This document shows positions 18,562 through 28,000 of a stretch of 64,000 bases of DNA, one piece after another. The notes beneath the pieces were generated by a model. That model made no database searches and was not told the origin of the DNA. It was given only the letters and a program-made list of their open reading frames with translations. The DNA is from Ferruginibacter sp. (GTDB lineage: Bacteria; Bacteroidota; Bacteroidia; Chitinophagales; Chitinophagaceae). Position 1 is the first letter of the stretch. Every line of letters begins with the position of its first letter. Where the stretch lies: contig NZ_JAQBNR010000015.1 in assembly GCF_028288465.1 (NCBI RefSeq), forward strand, positions 310,001 to 374,000, read 5' to 3'. The position numbers were made by a program, and so were the translations under genes.

Positions 18562-19326
18562 ATGACAGACAGCCTGGAAAAGATTAAGAAGCAAATCCGT
18601 TTTTTATCAGTATATGCAGTCTTTTCATCGTTATTGCTAATTTTTGCCTTGTTCTTAATTTTTAGAATGGAAAAGCAGACAGAAAAGCTATCAGTTGAGG
18701 AACTAACTGCAAAACGAATCAATATTATTGAACCGAACGGGCAATATAGAATGATACTTTCCAATAAGGAAAAATCACCTGAAAATCTATTTTATGGAAA
18801 ACCAATTGGCATGCCGGGAGGCAATCGGCCGGGTATAATATTTTTTAATGACGAAGCAACAGAATGCGGAGGACTGGTTTTTTCAGGGAGAAAAGATAGT
18901 AGTGGAAAATATTTTGCATCCGGACATTTTTCGTTTGACCAATATAATCAAAATCAGGTTCTATATTTTCAATATCTTGACGATAATGGAGACAAGAAAA
19001 CAGGTTTGTATGTAGACGATTGGCATAACAGTCCAACTTTTCCAGAATTTCGCAACCAATATAAAGCCACAGAAAAATTACCCGCCGGACCAGATAGAGA
19101 CCTTAGACTCAAACAATTAATGGAACCATTGAACGGCGATCCAGCATTTGCTCACCGTGTTTTTATTGGTAAAGACACAGATAAATCAGCATTAATAAAC
19201 TTAGCAGACAAAAAAGGTAAAACAAGAATTCAGCTTATTGTTGATTCTACGGGAGCAGCAAAAATTAATTTTCTCGACTCTGCAGGTAAGGTTGTTTACA
19301 GTTTACCTGATAAAGAACATCACTAA
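18562..19326 (+). CDS. Membrane-anchored protein of unknown function
   Basis: 254 aa. One TM helix at ~residues 13-35 (FLSVYAVFSSLLLIFALFL) follows a short basic N-terminus, then a short coiled segment (EKQTEKLSVEEL). The soluble part repeats a short beta motif: INIIEPNGQYRMILSN, GLVFSGRK, GLYVDDW, ALINLADKKGKTRIQLIVD and AKINFLDSAGKVVYSLP. This is reminiscent of beta-hairpin tandem modules, but I recognise no named family. Probably periplasmic and inner-membrane anchored. Confidence 0.6.
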   Translation: MTDSLEKIKKQIRFLSVYAVFSSLLLIFALFLIFRMEKQTEKLSVEELTAKRINIIEPNGQYRMILSNKEKSPENLFYGKPIGMPGGNRPGIIFFNDEATECGGLVFSGRKDSSGKYFASGHFSFDQYNQNQVLYFQYLDDNGDKKTGLYVDDWHNSPTFPEFRNQYKATEKLPAGPDRDLRLKQLMEPLNGDPAFAHRVFIGKDTDKSALINLADKKGKTRIQLIVDSTGAAKINFLDSAGKVVYSLPDKEHH

Positions 19327-19343
19327 AAAAACGGCAGGCCTCC

Positions 19344-19382
19344 CCGTTTTGGCGCAACCGTTCTACTGAAGTGAAGTCTAAT
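19344..19382 (+). repeat. Family C repeat, left end only
   Basis: CCCCGTTTTGGCGCAACCG followed by TTCTACTGAAGTGAAGTCT is the best-preserved C left terminus. It lies immediately before the GH106 gene and shows the terminal sequence that mirrors the right end of the 30145 copy. Confidence 0.65.
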
Positions 19383-19390
19383 TTGTTAGC

Positions 19391-22222
19391 ATGAAAAAAA
19401 GCGGTTTAATTCTATGGGTTGTATGTTGCTTTGGCCTGCATACGCAGGCCCAGATAAAATGGCCACCCATCACCCAAACCACCAAACCCTGGACCCGCTG
19501 GTGGTGGGAGGGAAGCGCTGTAGATAAGCCCGGCTTAACCGCTGCCATGCAGTTGTACCAACAGGCAGGCCTGGGCGGACTGGAAATAACACCCATCTAC
19601 GGCGTAAAAGGGGCAGAAGATAAATTCATTGATTTTCTTTCACCCAAATGGATCCGGATGTTGCAACATACGTTGGCAGAAGCCAAACGATTGAACCTTG
19701 GTATTGATCTGGCCAACGCCACCGGCTGGCCGTTTGGCGGGCCATGGGTAACGCCGGCAGATGCCTGCAAAAACATAAATGTAAAATCATACAGCCTGAA
19801 AGAAGGAGAGCAGTTGAACGAAGCGGTTAGGTTTACACAGCCAGCTTTGGTAAGAACTGTCAGCGGCGCACCCGTTGATATCAAAACATTGTCATACCCG
19901 GTTGCTACCAATAAAAATCTGCAGTCCTATGCGTTTGACCAGCTCCGTTACGAAATGCCTTTGGCCCTGAATACTTTGATGGCCTATAGTGATAAAGGCG
20001 ATATTATTGAACTGACAGGAAAAGTAGATGCTTCCGGAAAACTAAACTGGACGGCACCCGCCGGCAACTGGAAACTTACCGCCTTGTTTATTGGGTGGCA
20101 TGGCAAAATGGTTGAGCGGGCAGCGCCGGGTGGTGAAGGAGATGTGATCGATCATTTCAATGCAGATGCCTTAAAGCATTACCTGGATAAGTTTGACACC
20201 GTATTCAAGAACAAAGATATTAGCGGTATCCGTGCCTGGTTTAATGATAGTTACGAAGTAGATGATGCAAGGGGACAGAGCAACTGGACACCTGATTTTA
20301 CCGGGCAATTTAAGCTGCGCCGCGGCTACGATATTAAAAATTATTTGCCACAATTATTTGCAAGGGATTCTACTGAGATAAGTCGCCGGGTCTTGAGCGA
20401 TTACCGTCAAACAATTTCAGAACTGGTGCTGGATAATTTTACCAAACCGTGGCAGCATTGGGCTGCCGGTCAAAAAAAACTGGTACGAAACCAGTCGCAT
20501 GGGTCACCGGCAAATATTCTTGATTGCTATGCTGTAGTGGATATTCCTGAAACCGAAGGTGAAGATATTGTACGTTTTAAGTTTGCTACTTCAACAGCAA
20601 ATATAATGGGCAAGCCACTGGCTTCATCTGAAACGGCTACCTGGCTCAACGAACATTTTCAATCATCACTGGGCGATGTGAAACAAGCCGTAGATAAATA
20701 TTTTGTTGGCGGTGTAAACCATGTGTTCTGGCATGGCACCAGTTACTCCCCTCAAAATGATCCATGGCCAGGATGGCTTTTTTATGCTGCTGTTCATTTT
20801 ACACCGGCCAATCCTTTCTGGAAAGATTTTGGCACACTCAATAATTATGTAACCCGCTGCCAGAGCTTTTTACAACAGGGCAAACCAGATAATGATGTAT
20901 TGCTTTACTTCCCCTTCAATGATAAAAATGCACAACCCGGTCGGGATATGCTGAATCATTTTGATGGCATGGAAGGTTTTGAAAAAACGATCTTTAAGGA
21001 AACCGCAGAATGGTTGCTGAACAAGGGATTTTCCTTTGATCTTATTTCTGACAAGCAGGTGATAGAGCAGGTGAAATCAAAGGGAGAATTATTGCAAACG
21101 GCTAAGCGTGATTACAAAACCATTCTTTTAAGTGATGTTAAAATCATTCCGTTGGAAACGATGCAACAACTGGTTGACCTGGCAACAGGTGGTGCAACAA
21201 TCATGTTTCATCATCATATACCCAATGATATACCTGGACTGTTTCAATTACAGCAAAGGCAGGAAAAACTAAACGCAATCATCGCATCTTTAAACTTTAC
21301 AAACACAGGTAGTGGATCAAAAATTGCCCCGGTGGGGAAAGGATATTTTTTAACCGGCGATAACCTGGATGAACTGATGGCAACAGCAAAAGTGCAGCGG
21401 GAAAAACTGGTGGATATGGGGTTGCAATATAACCGGCGAAGCTACCACGGCGGTCATTACTACTTTATCAGCAATCCGGGTAAGCAGGCTGTTGCAGCAT
21501 GGGTGCCACTGCAAACCACTGAAAAAAACATAGCACTGTTTAACCCGATGACGGTTAACAACGGTCTTGCAAAAACAAGGGTGCGCAACGGTGTTGTAGA
21601 AACCTACCTGCAACTGGAAGCCGGCGAAAGCTGTATTTTACAGACAGCAACATCCGCCATTACCGGCAAACAATATGCCTATTACAAAGACTCCGGCGAA
21701 CCAGTAAAAATAGAAGGCAACTGGACGATACAATTTATAAAAGGAGGTCCTTCGCTTCCTGCAAAAACTGAAAGAACAGCGCTTGGCTCCTGGACGGAAC
21801 TGGCCGGTGAAGAGGTGAAAAAATTTAGTGGCACCGCCACCTACAGTATATCATTTGATCGCCCTGCAGGCATCGCAAAGGCATTTGTGCTGAATCTCGG
21901 CAATGTTCAGGAAACTGCTGAAGTATGGCTCAACAATAAAAAACTGGCAACATTAATCGGACCAACTTTTCAACTAACCATTGATGCTGCAGTATTGAAA
22001 CAGCAAAATTTATTGCAGGTAACAGTCACCAATGGCATGCCCAACAGGATACTCGATCTTGAGCAGCAGGGTCTTCAGTGGAAGAAATTTTACAACACCA
22101 ACTTCCCTGCAAAGCTTGCGGTAAACCGTGGCGCAGATGGATTATTTACTCCCATTAAATGGCAACCAAAAGCTGCGGGGTTAATAGGTCCCGTAACGTT
22201 AACCCCTGTAATTTTACAGTAA
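19391..22222 (+). CDS. GH106-type alpha-L-rhamnosidase-like glycoside hydrolase
   Basis: 943 aa with a signal peptide (ends near LHTQAQ). The N-terminal region WPPITQTTKPWTRWWWEGSA, GLGGLEITPIYGVKGAE and GIDLANATGWPFGGPWVTP is the hallmark of GH106/related rhamnosidases. Also seen are VNHVFWHGTSYSPQND and a C-terminal galactose-binding-like beta domain (~820-930, ATYSISFDRP, AEVWLNNKKLATL). The expected reaction is hydrolysis of terminal alpha-L-rhamnose from plant or bacterial polysaccharides in the periplasm. No SusC/D pair or other hydrolase adjoins it, so it is not in an obvious PUL here. A fragment of repeat C lies directly upstream. Confidence 0.85.
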   Translation: MKKSGLILWVVCCFGLHTQAQIKWPPITQTTKPWTRWWWEGSAVDKPGLTAAMQLYQQAGLGGLEITPIYGVKGAEDKFIDFLSPKWIRMLQHTLAEAKRLNLGIDLANATGWPFGGPWVTPADACKNINVKSYSLKEGEQLNEAVRFTQPALVRTVSGAPVDIKTLSYPVATNKNLQSYAFDQLRYEMPLALNTLMAYSDKGDIIELTGKVDASGKLNWTAPAGNWKLTALFIGWHGKMVERAAPGGEGDVIDHFNADALKHYLDKFDTVFKNKDISGIRAWFNDSYEVDDARGQSNWTPDFTGQFKLRRGYDIKNYLPQLFARDSTEISRRVLSDYRQTISELVLDNFTKPWQHWAAGQKKLVRNQSHGSPANILDCYAVVDIPETEGEDIVRFKFATSTANIMGKPLASSETATWLNEHFQSSLGDVKQAVDKYFVGGVNHVFWHGTSYSPQNDPWPGWLFYAAVHFTPANPFWKDFGTLNNYVTRCQSFLQQGKPDNDVLLYFPFNDKNAQPGRDMLNHFDGMEGFEKTIFKETAEWLLNKGFSFDLISDKQVIEQVKSKGELLQTAKRDYKTILLSDVKIIPLETMQQLVDLATGGATIMFHHHIPNDIPGLFQLQQRQEKLNAIIASLNFTNTGSGSKIAPVGKGYFLTGDNLDELMATAKVQREKLVDMGLQYNRRSYHGGHYYFISNPGKQAVAAWVPLQTTEKNIALFNPMTVNNGLAKTRVRNGVVETYLQLEAGESCILQTATSAITGKQYAYYKDSGEPVKIEGNWTIQFIKGGPSLPAKTERTALGSWTELAGEEVKKFSGTATYSISFDRPAGIAKAFVLNLGNVQETAEVWLNNKKLATLIGPTFQLTIDAAVLKQQNLLQVTVTNGMPNRILDLEQQGLQWKKFYNTNFPAKLAVNRGADGLFTPIKWQPKAAGLIGPVTLTPVILQ

Positions 22223-22236
22223 ATTTTCGATCAGTT

Positions 22237-22265
22237 AAAGACATCGAATTATGAAATGTCTTTTT
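22237..22265 (+). terminator. Terminator after the GH106 gene
   Basis: The stem AAAGACAT/ATGTCTTT (22237-22244 with 22256-22263) is followed by TTCTTC, starting 15 bp after the stop. Confidence 0.55.
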
Positions 22266-22316
22266 CTTCGCCTCGGTTCGTGGCACGCGAAACGTGGCTG
22301 GTTACGCATCTATGAT

Positions 22317-22707
22317 TGTTTCCGTGGTTGGTGTCAACGCTTCAATCACCAAGGTTGCGCCCCACCGCTCTGTAGCAAAATGAAATAACTTACCAATAAA
22401 AGGGAAAGCCAGCGACTTTAAATACAACGGTCATCGCAATTCGTACACCGGATTAACTGAAGTTTATTTTTGGACAATAATCATCCATCAATTGCAGCAT
22501 TTGTTACAGCCGGATAAAAATAAAATGATTGTCATCAACAGCCTGCAGTGGTTGGGATAAAACTTTACAACGGACCGGTTTTACGAAGGGCTGGTAGATT
22601 CGTTCGGCATACTAACGCATTTTGGCGAAGTCTTCTAACCGAAGCGGACACCAGACCACGGGAAGAACCAGGTTTCGGTGATAGGAGAGGCACCTGCCAC
22701 GGAAGCA
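22317..22707 (+). repeat. Family B repeat, full length (391 bp)
   Basis: It runs from TGTTTCCGTGG to CCACGGAAGCA, a terminal inverted repeat with one mismatch. It is co-linear with the 15871 copy. The remainder of gap 22223-22997 (22708-22997) holds only a weak TATTTTTA box at 22969 ahead of the TPR regulator. Confidence 0.9.
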
Positions 22708-22997
22708 ATAATCGGAATTAATGACCCCGGGAAAGCATTTCATTTTATTTTCCGGATGTAGCATGATCAGTTGGATGTTCCCGAACCAGGTTTTAACAAG
22801 CGATGGCAAATAGGGTGAATGAAGTTCTCAAATTCAATTCAGCAATTATTGTTACCGGGATGCAACAATTGGCACAATATAAACTACTGCTAAAGATGGC
22901 AATAAACTCCTGCAAACCGCATCCTGTTTCTTCCACTTCGTGTTGCCACAATTGCTGAGAAAAAAATCTATTTTTACAACCTACTCCTGGTTAGTTT

Positions 22998-24164
22998 ATG
23001 GGAATAAAAAACAGCTTTCCTGCTTTATTGCTGCTTTTAATTGTATCAACGGGCGAACGAACATTTGCCCAGCCAGGTGATATGCGTACCTGGCGTGCTC
23101 TTTTTGAAAAGCCATTTGATAAAATACATGCTGCCAACCGCTTTTTGTGGGATGCTATCTGTCAAAAACCTCCATCAGAAGTTAAGGGAATCATTCATGC
23201 ACTGGACGATGATAAAAAAGTAAATAACAGCGATAAAACTTCAGCGAGGATGAGCCTGTTGAAGAGTATGTACTGCCGCGTGTACGATTCGCTGTATGAT
23301 AACGAGGGCTGGGAGTATTGGGGAAACCGCTCAGTTTCGGGTGCGAGGAATACTGAAGACGATTATATTATGCAGGGTTGTTGTCTTTTTCTGGGAGACG
23401 CCTACCTGCGGATGAACAATTATGATACCGCCATTTTTTATCTTTTGAAAACGGTGGAACTTTCTGAAAAACTCGGCTACAACGAAGATTTTATCGTGGC
23501 TAATAAAATTGCGGTGAGTAATGCCCTTTACCGTACCCAAAATTACCGGCAGTGTATCAACTTTTGCGTAAGCAATTACGATATTGAATCCAATTTAGTT
23601 CCCATTACAGTGATGTCCGCATATAACAATGCCGGGTTAAGTTACCTGGAACTTAACAACCCCGATTCTGCCATTTATTATTTCAACAAAGGGCAGGCTT
23701 ATGCCGCCCGGAAAAAATGGGGTGTATGGGAAGGAATTATGTTGGGCAACATGGGCATGGCGCTGCATCAAAAAGGGGAAGACGACAAAGCCATTATTTA
23801 CTGGCAAAGAAATTATGACTCCTCTTTTAAATATAAAGAATGGGGAAATGCGGCGTCAACACTGGCTTATATCAGCGAATACGAATTCAATCACGGCCGG
23901 CAGGCACAAGCCATCAGCCACCTGCAACTGGCTACCGCAGCGGATTATAGCGACCGGGCCCCGGATCCGCAGCGGCGCATCTTAATTTACAAAGTAAAAA
24001 GCTATTGCTACAGGAAGTTGAATCGTCACGATTCTGCCGACTATTTCCTTGATGAACACTACAGGATACTTGATTCCGTTCACCAGGTAATAAGCCGTAA
24101 TAAATTCAACTGGTTGAGTTTCGCCTGGCGTTTGAAAAAAGTAATTACGAATATCATATTTTAA
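22998..24164 (+). CDS. TPR signalling protein, N-terminal part (frameshifted)
   Basis: 388-aa reading frame with a signal peptide (ends FAQPGD) and several tetratricopeptide-type helical repeats (~100-330: YDTAIFYLLKTVEL, PDSAIYYFNKGQAYA, DDKAIIYWQRNYD). The natural C-terminus is lost: after SRNKF the frame reads WLSFAWRLKK and stops. In the -1 frame the expected sequence continues as QLVEFRLAFEKSNYEYHIL into the downstream ORF. One missing base in the A-run at 24102-24104 explains it (AAAA would read RNKIQLVEFRLAFEK). The intact protein would be a ~570-aa TPR-TM-coiled-coil-HTH regulator of a type common in Bacteroidota. Confidence 0.75.
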   Translation: MGIKNSFPALLLLLIVSTGERTFAQPGDMRTWRALFEKPFDKIHAANRFLWDAICQKPPSEVKGIIHALDDDKKVNNSDKTSARMSLLKSMYCRVYDSLYDNEGWEYWGNRSVSGARNTEDDYIMQGCCLFLGDAYLRMNNYDTAIFYLLKTVELSEKLGYNEDFIVANKIAVSNALYRTQNYRQCINFCVSNYDIESNLVPITVMSAYNNAGLSYLELNNPDSAIYYFNKGQAYAARKKWGVWEGIMLGNMGMALHQKGEDDKAIIYWQRNYDSSFKYKEWGNAASTLAYISEYEFNHGRQAQAISHLQLATAADYSDRAPDPQRRILIYKVKSYCYRKLNRHDSADYFLDEHYRILDSVHQVISRNKFNWLSFAWRLKKVITNIIF

Positions 24165-24202
24165 AAAAAGAACGTACAGCAGAAGTTGAAAGACGCAACC
24201 TG

Positions 24203-24712
24203 TTGGTGGTGGCTTTGCTGGCGTCCCTGCTGGCAGGCTTGCTGCTTTACAGTCGCGAGCGTTTAAATGCCAGGCTGGCAAAACAAAAAACAGCAATTGC
24301 AGAAGCGGAAAAAAAATCTGCCCATGAACAACTACAAACTTTTACCCAGCTGCTTTTGGAAAAAAACGACCAGATAGAAAAACTAACTTTTTCACTGGAG
24401 CAACAAACCACTACCAACGTTGATGAACTGATACACCAGTCGCTGCTAACCGATTCTGACTGGAAACGTTTTAAAGACTTATTCGAAAAAATTCATCCCG
24501 ACTTCTTCTCACGCCTTCGTGCAATTTCGCCCGGAATTACGCAATCCGAAATGAGGCTTGCCTCATTGATGAAACTCAACCTCGGGAATAAAGAAATGGC
24601 TTCTATGCAGGGCATCAGTGTAAGCAGCCTCAGGGGTAACAAGACCCGCCTGCGTCAAAAACTGGATATTTCCGCCGATACCGGCCTGGAAGAGTTTATA
24701 AAACAGTTGTAG
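24203..24712 (+). CDS. TPR signalling protein, TM and LuxR-like HTH part (frameshifted)
   Basis: This 169-aa ORF is the C-terminal continuation of the preceding frame. Its coding region really reaches back to about 24107 (EFRLAFEKSNYEYHILKKER). It has one TM helix (LLVVALLASLLAGLLLY), a coiled coil (AKQKTAIAEAEKKS), then a DNA-binding tail SPGITQSEMRLASLMKLNLG, EMASMQGISVSSLRGNKTRLRQKL, resembling the LuxR-type HTH of Bacteroidota TPR regulators. If translated alone it lacks the sensory part. A likely target is the beta-helix gene just downstream. Confidence 0.7.
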   Translation: MVVALLASLLAGLLLYSRERLNARLAKQKTAIAEAEKKSAHEQLQTFTQLLLEKNDQIEKLTFSLEQQTTTNVDELIHQSLLTDSDWKRFKDLFEKIHPDFFSRLRAISPGITQSEMRLASLMKLNLGNKEMASMQGISVSSLRGNKTRLRQKLDISADTGLEEFIKQL

Positions 24713-24755
24713 TTCCCCGCTAAAAAAATCCCTTACCAGTAAGGCTTTGCACCTG

Positions 24756-24794
24756 TTGCAGCGCATTGCAGCGCTTATTGCAGCCGGTTGCAGC
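24756..24794 (+). promoter_or_regulatory. Four phased TTGCAGC heptamers (candidate operator)
   Basis: TTGCAGC occurs at 24756, 24766, 24778 and 24788, with spacings of 10, 12 and 10 bp, so all four lie on about the same face of the helix. The array sits 33 bp upstream of a TAAGTTTG -7 box and downstream of the HTH regulator, consistent with an activator site. Binding is not shown. Confidence 0.45.
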
Positions 24795-24826
24795 GCCTTT
24801 TCTTAGGGTGGCTCCCCGCTGCCTTA

Positions 24827-24834
24827 TAAGTTTG
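24827..24834 (+). promoter_or_regulatory. -7 promoter box TAAGTTTG
   Basis: Exact match to TAnnTTTG, 9 bp before the ATG of the small membrane ORF at 24844 and about 170 bp before the beta-helix gene. No TTTG -33 box is visible at the usual distance, which fits activator dependence. Confidence 0.4.
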
Positions 24835-24843
24835 TGTCCCAAC

Positions 24844-24993
24844 ATGAAAAGGAGATATCACCGCATTTATTTTCGGCTGGCTTTGGCGCTGTTGCTTATG
24901 CTGATCGGGGCCATTCTGTACGCTATCTGGATCAGCCAGCAAAAGGTAAACGTGATGGATAAAGAACTCATGCAAAAACAGGTTAATCAATAA
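24844..24993 (+). CDS. 49-aa single-TM peptide
   Basis: MKRRYHRIYF is followed by a strong TM helix (LALALLLMLIGAILYAIWI) and a polar tail (VNVMDKELMQKQVNQ), a positive-inside small membrane protein. The stop lies 10 bp before the beta-helix gene, so the two are probably co-transcribed. The proposed -7 box would give an almost leaderless message. Family unknown; it could instead be untranslated leader. Confidence 0.4.
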   Translation: MKRRYHRIYFRLALALLLMLIGAILYAIWISQQKVNVMDKELMQKQVNQ

Positions 24994-25003
24994 ATTAATT
25001 ATT

Positions 25004-28000
25004 ATGAAGAAAGTACCATTTGCTAACGGAACAAGGCGCTTATACTTTGCCGTTATGTTTTTACTCGTATGCTGCAGCGCTACTTTAAATGCCCAGGTTG
25101 TTTATTATGTGGATGCATCCAAAGCTGATAATGCAGGCGCCGGAACCAGTTGGGCTACAGCTAAAAAAGATTTGCAAAACGCCATCACTATGGCGACGGC
25201 AGGAGATGAGGTTTGGGTAAAAGCCGGCACTTATCTGCCAACAGAAGATCCGCTGGGAAACACCACGCCCGCAGACCCGCGGGACAAGACTTTCTTTTTA
25301 AAAGATGGGGTAAAAGTGTATGGCGGTTTCAACGGAACGGAGACGGCATTGGCGCAGCGTAATGTTGCGGTTAACGTAACCAAACTGAGCGGGGATATCG
25401 GCATTGCCAACACATTCTCCGATGACTGTTACCATGTAGTAGTTGCTGCCGTAGCCGCCTCCATTACACCTGCCTGCACACTGGATGGTTTTACCGTTGA
25501 GGGCGGTTATGCAGATAACAACACCTCGCTTACAGTAAATTCAATAAACATTGCGAGAAATGTTGGCGGCGGCATTTATACCCGCTATGGAACAAACACC
25601 ATTGCCAACAATACCATCACCAGCAATTTCGGAACAGCAGGCGGGGGCATAGCAACCATCGGCGGCCCGGGTGGGCTCATGAGTTCCTCAAATAATATTA
25701 CCAATAATATCATCACCGGCAATACCGGCAACAATGGCGCAGGCATTTACATGGTTTTATGCACCAACACGCTTTTGAATAACAACATCTATGCACAGCT
25801 GGCCGCCAATGGCGCCGGTATTTTTATAAACGGCGGAACCTACACCATCAGCCATAATAGTTTCGACAATAATTCGGCGGGTAATGGTGGCGGCCTTTAT
25901 ATATCCAACGGAGCGGTTAGTACGTTAACGGCCAACAGCATTACCAATAATTCTTCAGGAACCAATGGCGGCGGCGCATATCTCAACTCAGGCACTACTT
26001 CCTGTATCAATAATATTTTTAATGGTAACTCGTCTAACAACGGAGGGGCTATGTATGCGACCACTGAATTTAATGATGTATTCACCAATAATACCTTTCA
26101 TGCCAACGTTGCGCTTGCACATGGCGGTGCGTTCTATTCCAACGGATGTTTAAACTTTCAATTGCAGAACAATATTTTCTGGGCTAATAAAATAAATGCG
26201 GATTCCACTTTACCGGGGTCAGACTATTTTGAAGGCGGAACGACCGGCAATACTTTTACCAACAACCTGCTGCAACTGATCCAAAGTAATTACAGCACTG
26301 CGGGGAGCGGCTCTTACGACCTCGGTACGGCCGCTTCGGGAAATGTTTTTGCGACGGATCCTGCTTTTGTAAATCCTGCTGATCCTGATGGTGCTGACAA
26401 TATCTTTCGCACGGCAGATGATGGATTGAGGCTGCAAGCCGGAAGTCCTGCTATCAACGGGGGCGCTCTTTCCGTGACGGCTCCGGCTACCGATATCATT
26501 GATGCCATCCGTGGTGTGGCACCTTTCGATCTGGGAGCTTATGAGTGGTTCATCTGCTCTGGCAGCAGCACCTTATTTGTTGATGCCGGCGTAAGTACAA
26601 GTGGTTCCGGTTATTCATGGTCCACCGCATTTAAAACCCTGGATGAAGCATTGTTTGTGGCGCAAAACTGTCCCGTTGTTACCACCATCAATGTAGCTAC
26701 AGGCATATACAAACCCACTAAAAAACCTTATGAAAATGGCATCCCTATAACCACTGCCGATGGCCGGGATGTATGCTTTTTTCTGCGTGACAGCCTGAAG
26801 TTATATGGAGGTTTTCCACCTGGCGGCGGCCAGCGGAATGTGCAGGCTAACACCACTACACTCAGCGGTGATATCGGCGTGGTGAATGATGCTTCGGACA
26901 ACGCCTATCACGTGGTGATGATAGCATCTGCCGCCTCTATAACGCCAACGGCTACAGTAGATGGATTTACAATAACCGGTGGCAAAGCGGATAATAATAC
27001 TTTTCTAACCGTACATACTTTAAGCATCGCCAGGAATATCGGTGGCGGCATTTATACCCGTTATGGTAAAAATGATATTGCTAACAATTTCATAAGTGGT
27101 AATTCAGCTGCAAGCGGAGCTGGTATTGGTACTATTGGTGGCCCCGGATTATTAACAGCCACTTCAAATAGTATTATACATAACATCATCAGCAATAATA
27201 CGGCAACAACCGGGGGTGGGTTGTATATGGTGCTTTGCACCAATACATTGATGAATAACAGCATCACCAATAATACAGCAACCAGCAACGGGGGAGGCGC
27301 TTATATCAACGGGAGCGGTACCAATATTAATCACACTACTATTGGTAGCAATACGGCAGGCAATTCTGGAGGTGGTATCTATGCCATCAACAGTATTGAT
27401 ACGCTAACGGCTAACAGTATCATTGGTAATACATCGGTAACAGGCGGCGGTGGGCTGTATTCTTCCGCTAACACAATCACTTGTGTCAATGCTGTATTTA
27501 CACAAAACACAACTGCCAGTGGTGGCGGCGCTTTTATAGTTGGCGATTTTAATGATGTATTTACGAATAACACGTTGCAGGGAAATACAGCTTCTGCTGG
27601 TGGTGGTGGTTTATATACCAATGGATGTATAAACTTTCAATTACGGAACAACCTTTTCTGGGATAATAAAAAGGGCACTGATGCCACCGTTCCGGGATCA
27701 GATTATTTTGAAGCCGGTACACCGGGCAATACCTTCACCACCAACCTGCTTCAATTGCCTGGTGCAGAGTATAGTTTTTCAGGAAGCGGATCATACGACC
27801 TCGGCATTCTGGCAGCGGCAAATATTTATGCCACGGATCCCCATTTTGTAAATGCCGCCGACCCAGACGGGGCAGATAATATTAACCGTACCGCTGATGA
27901 TGGATTACGCATTCCTTGCAGCAGTGCAGCTACAGAAGCGGGTTCCGGCATAGCGGTAACCACCGATATACTGGACAACACCAGGAACGGATCGAGAGAT

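Noticed and set aside
24102..24135. Programmed -1 frameshifting at the AAAAAA run near 24133
   Set aside because: The upstream frame already looks non-native from 24105, before the run, so a base loss near 24104 explains the break better.
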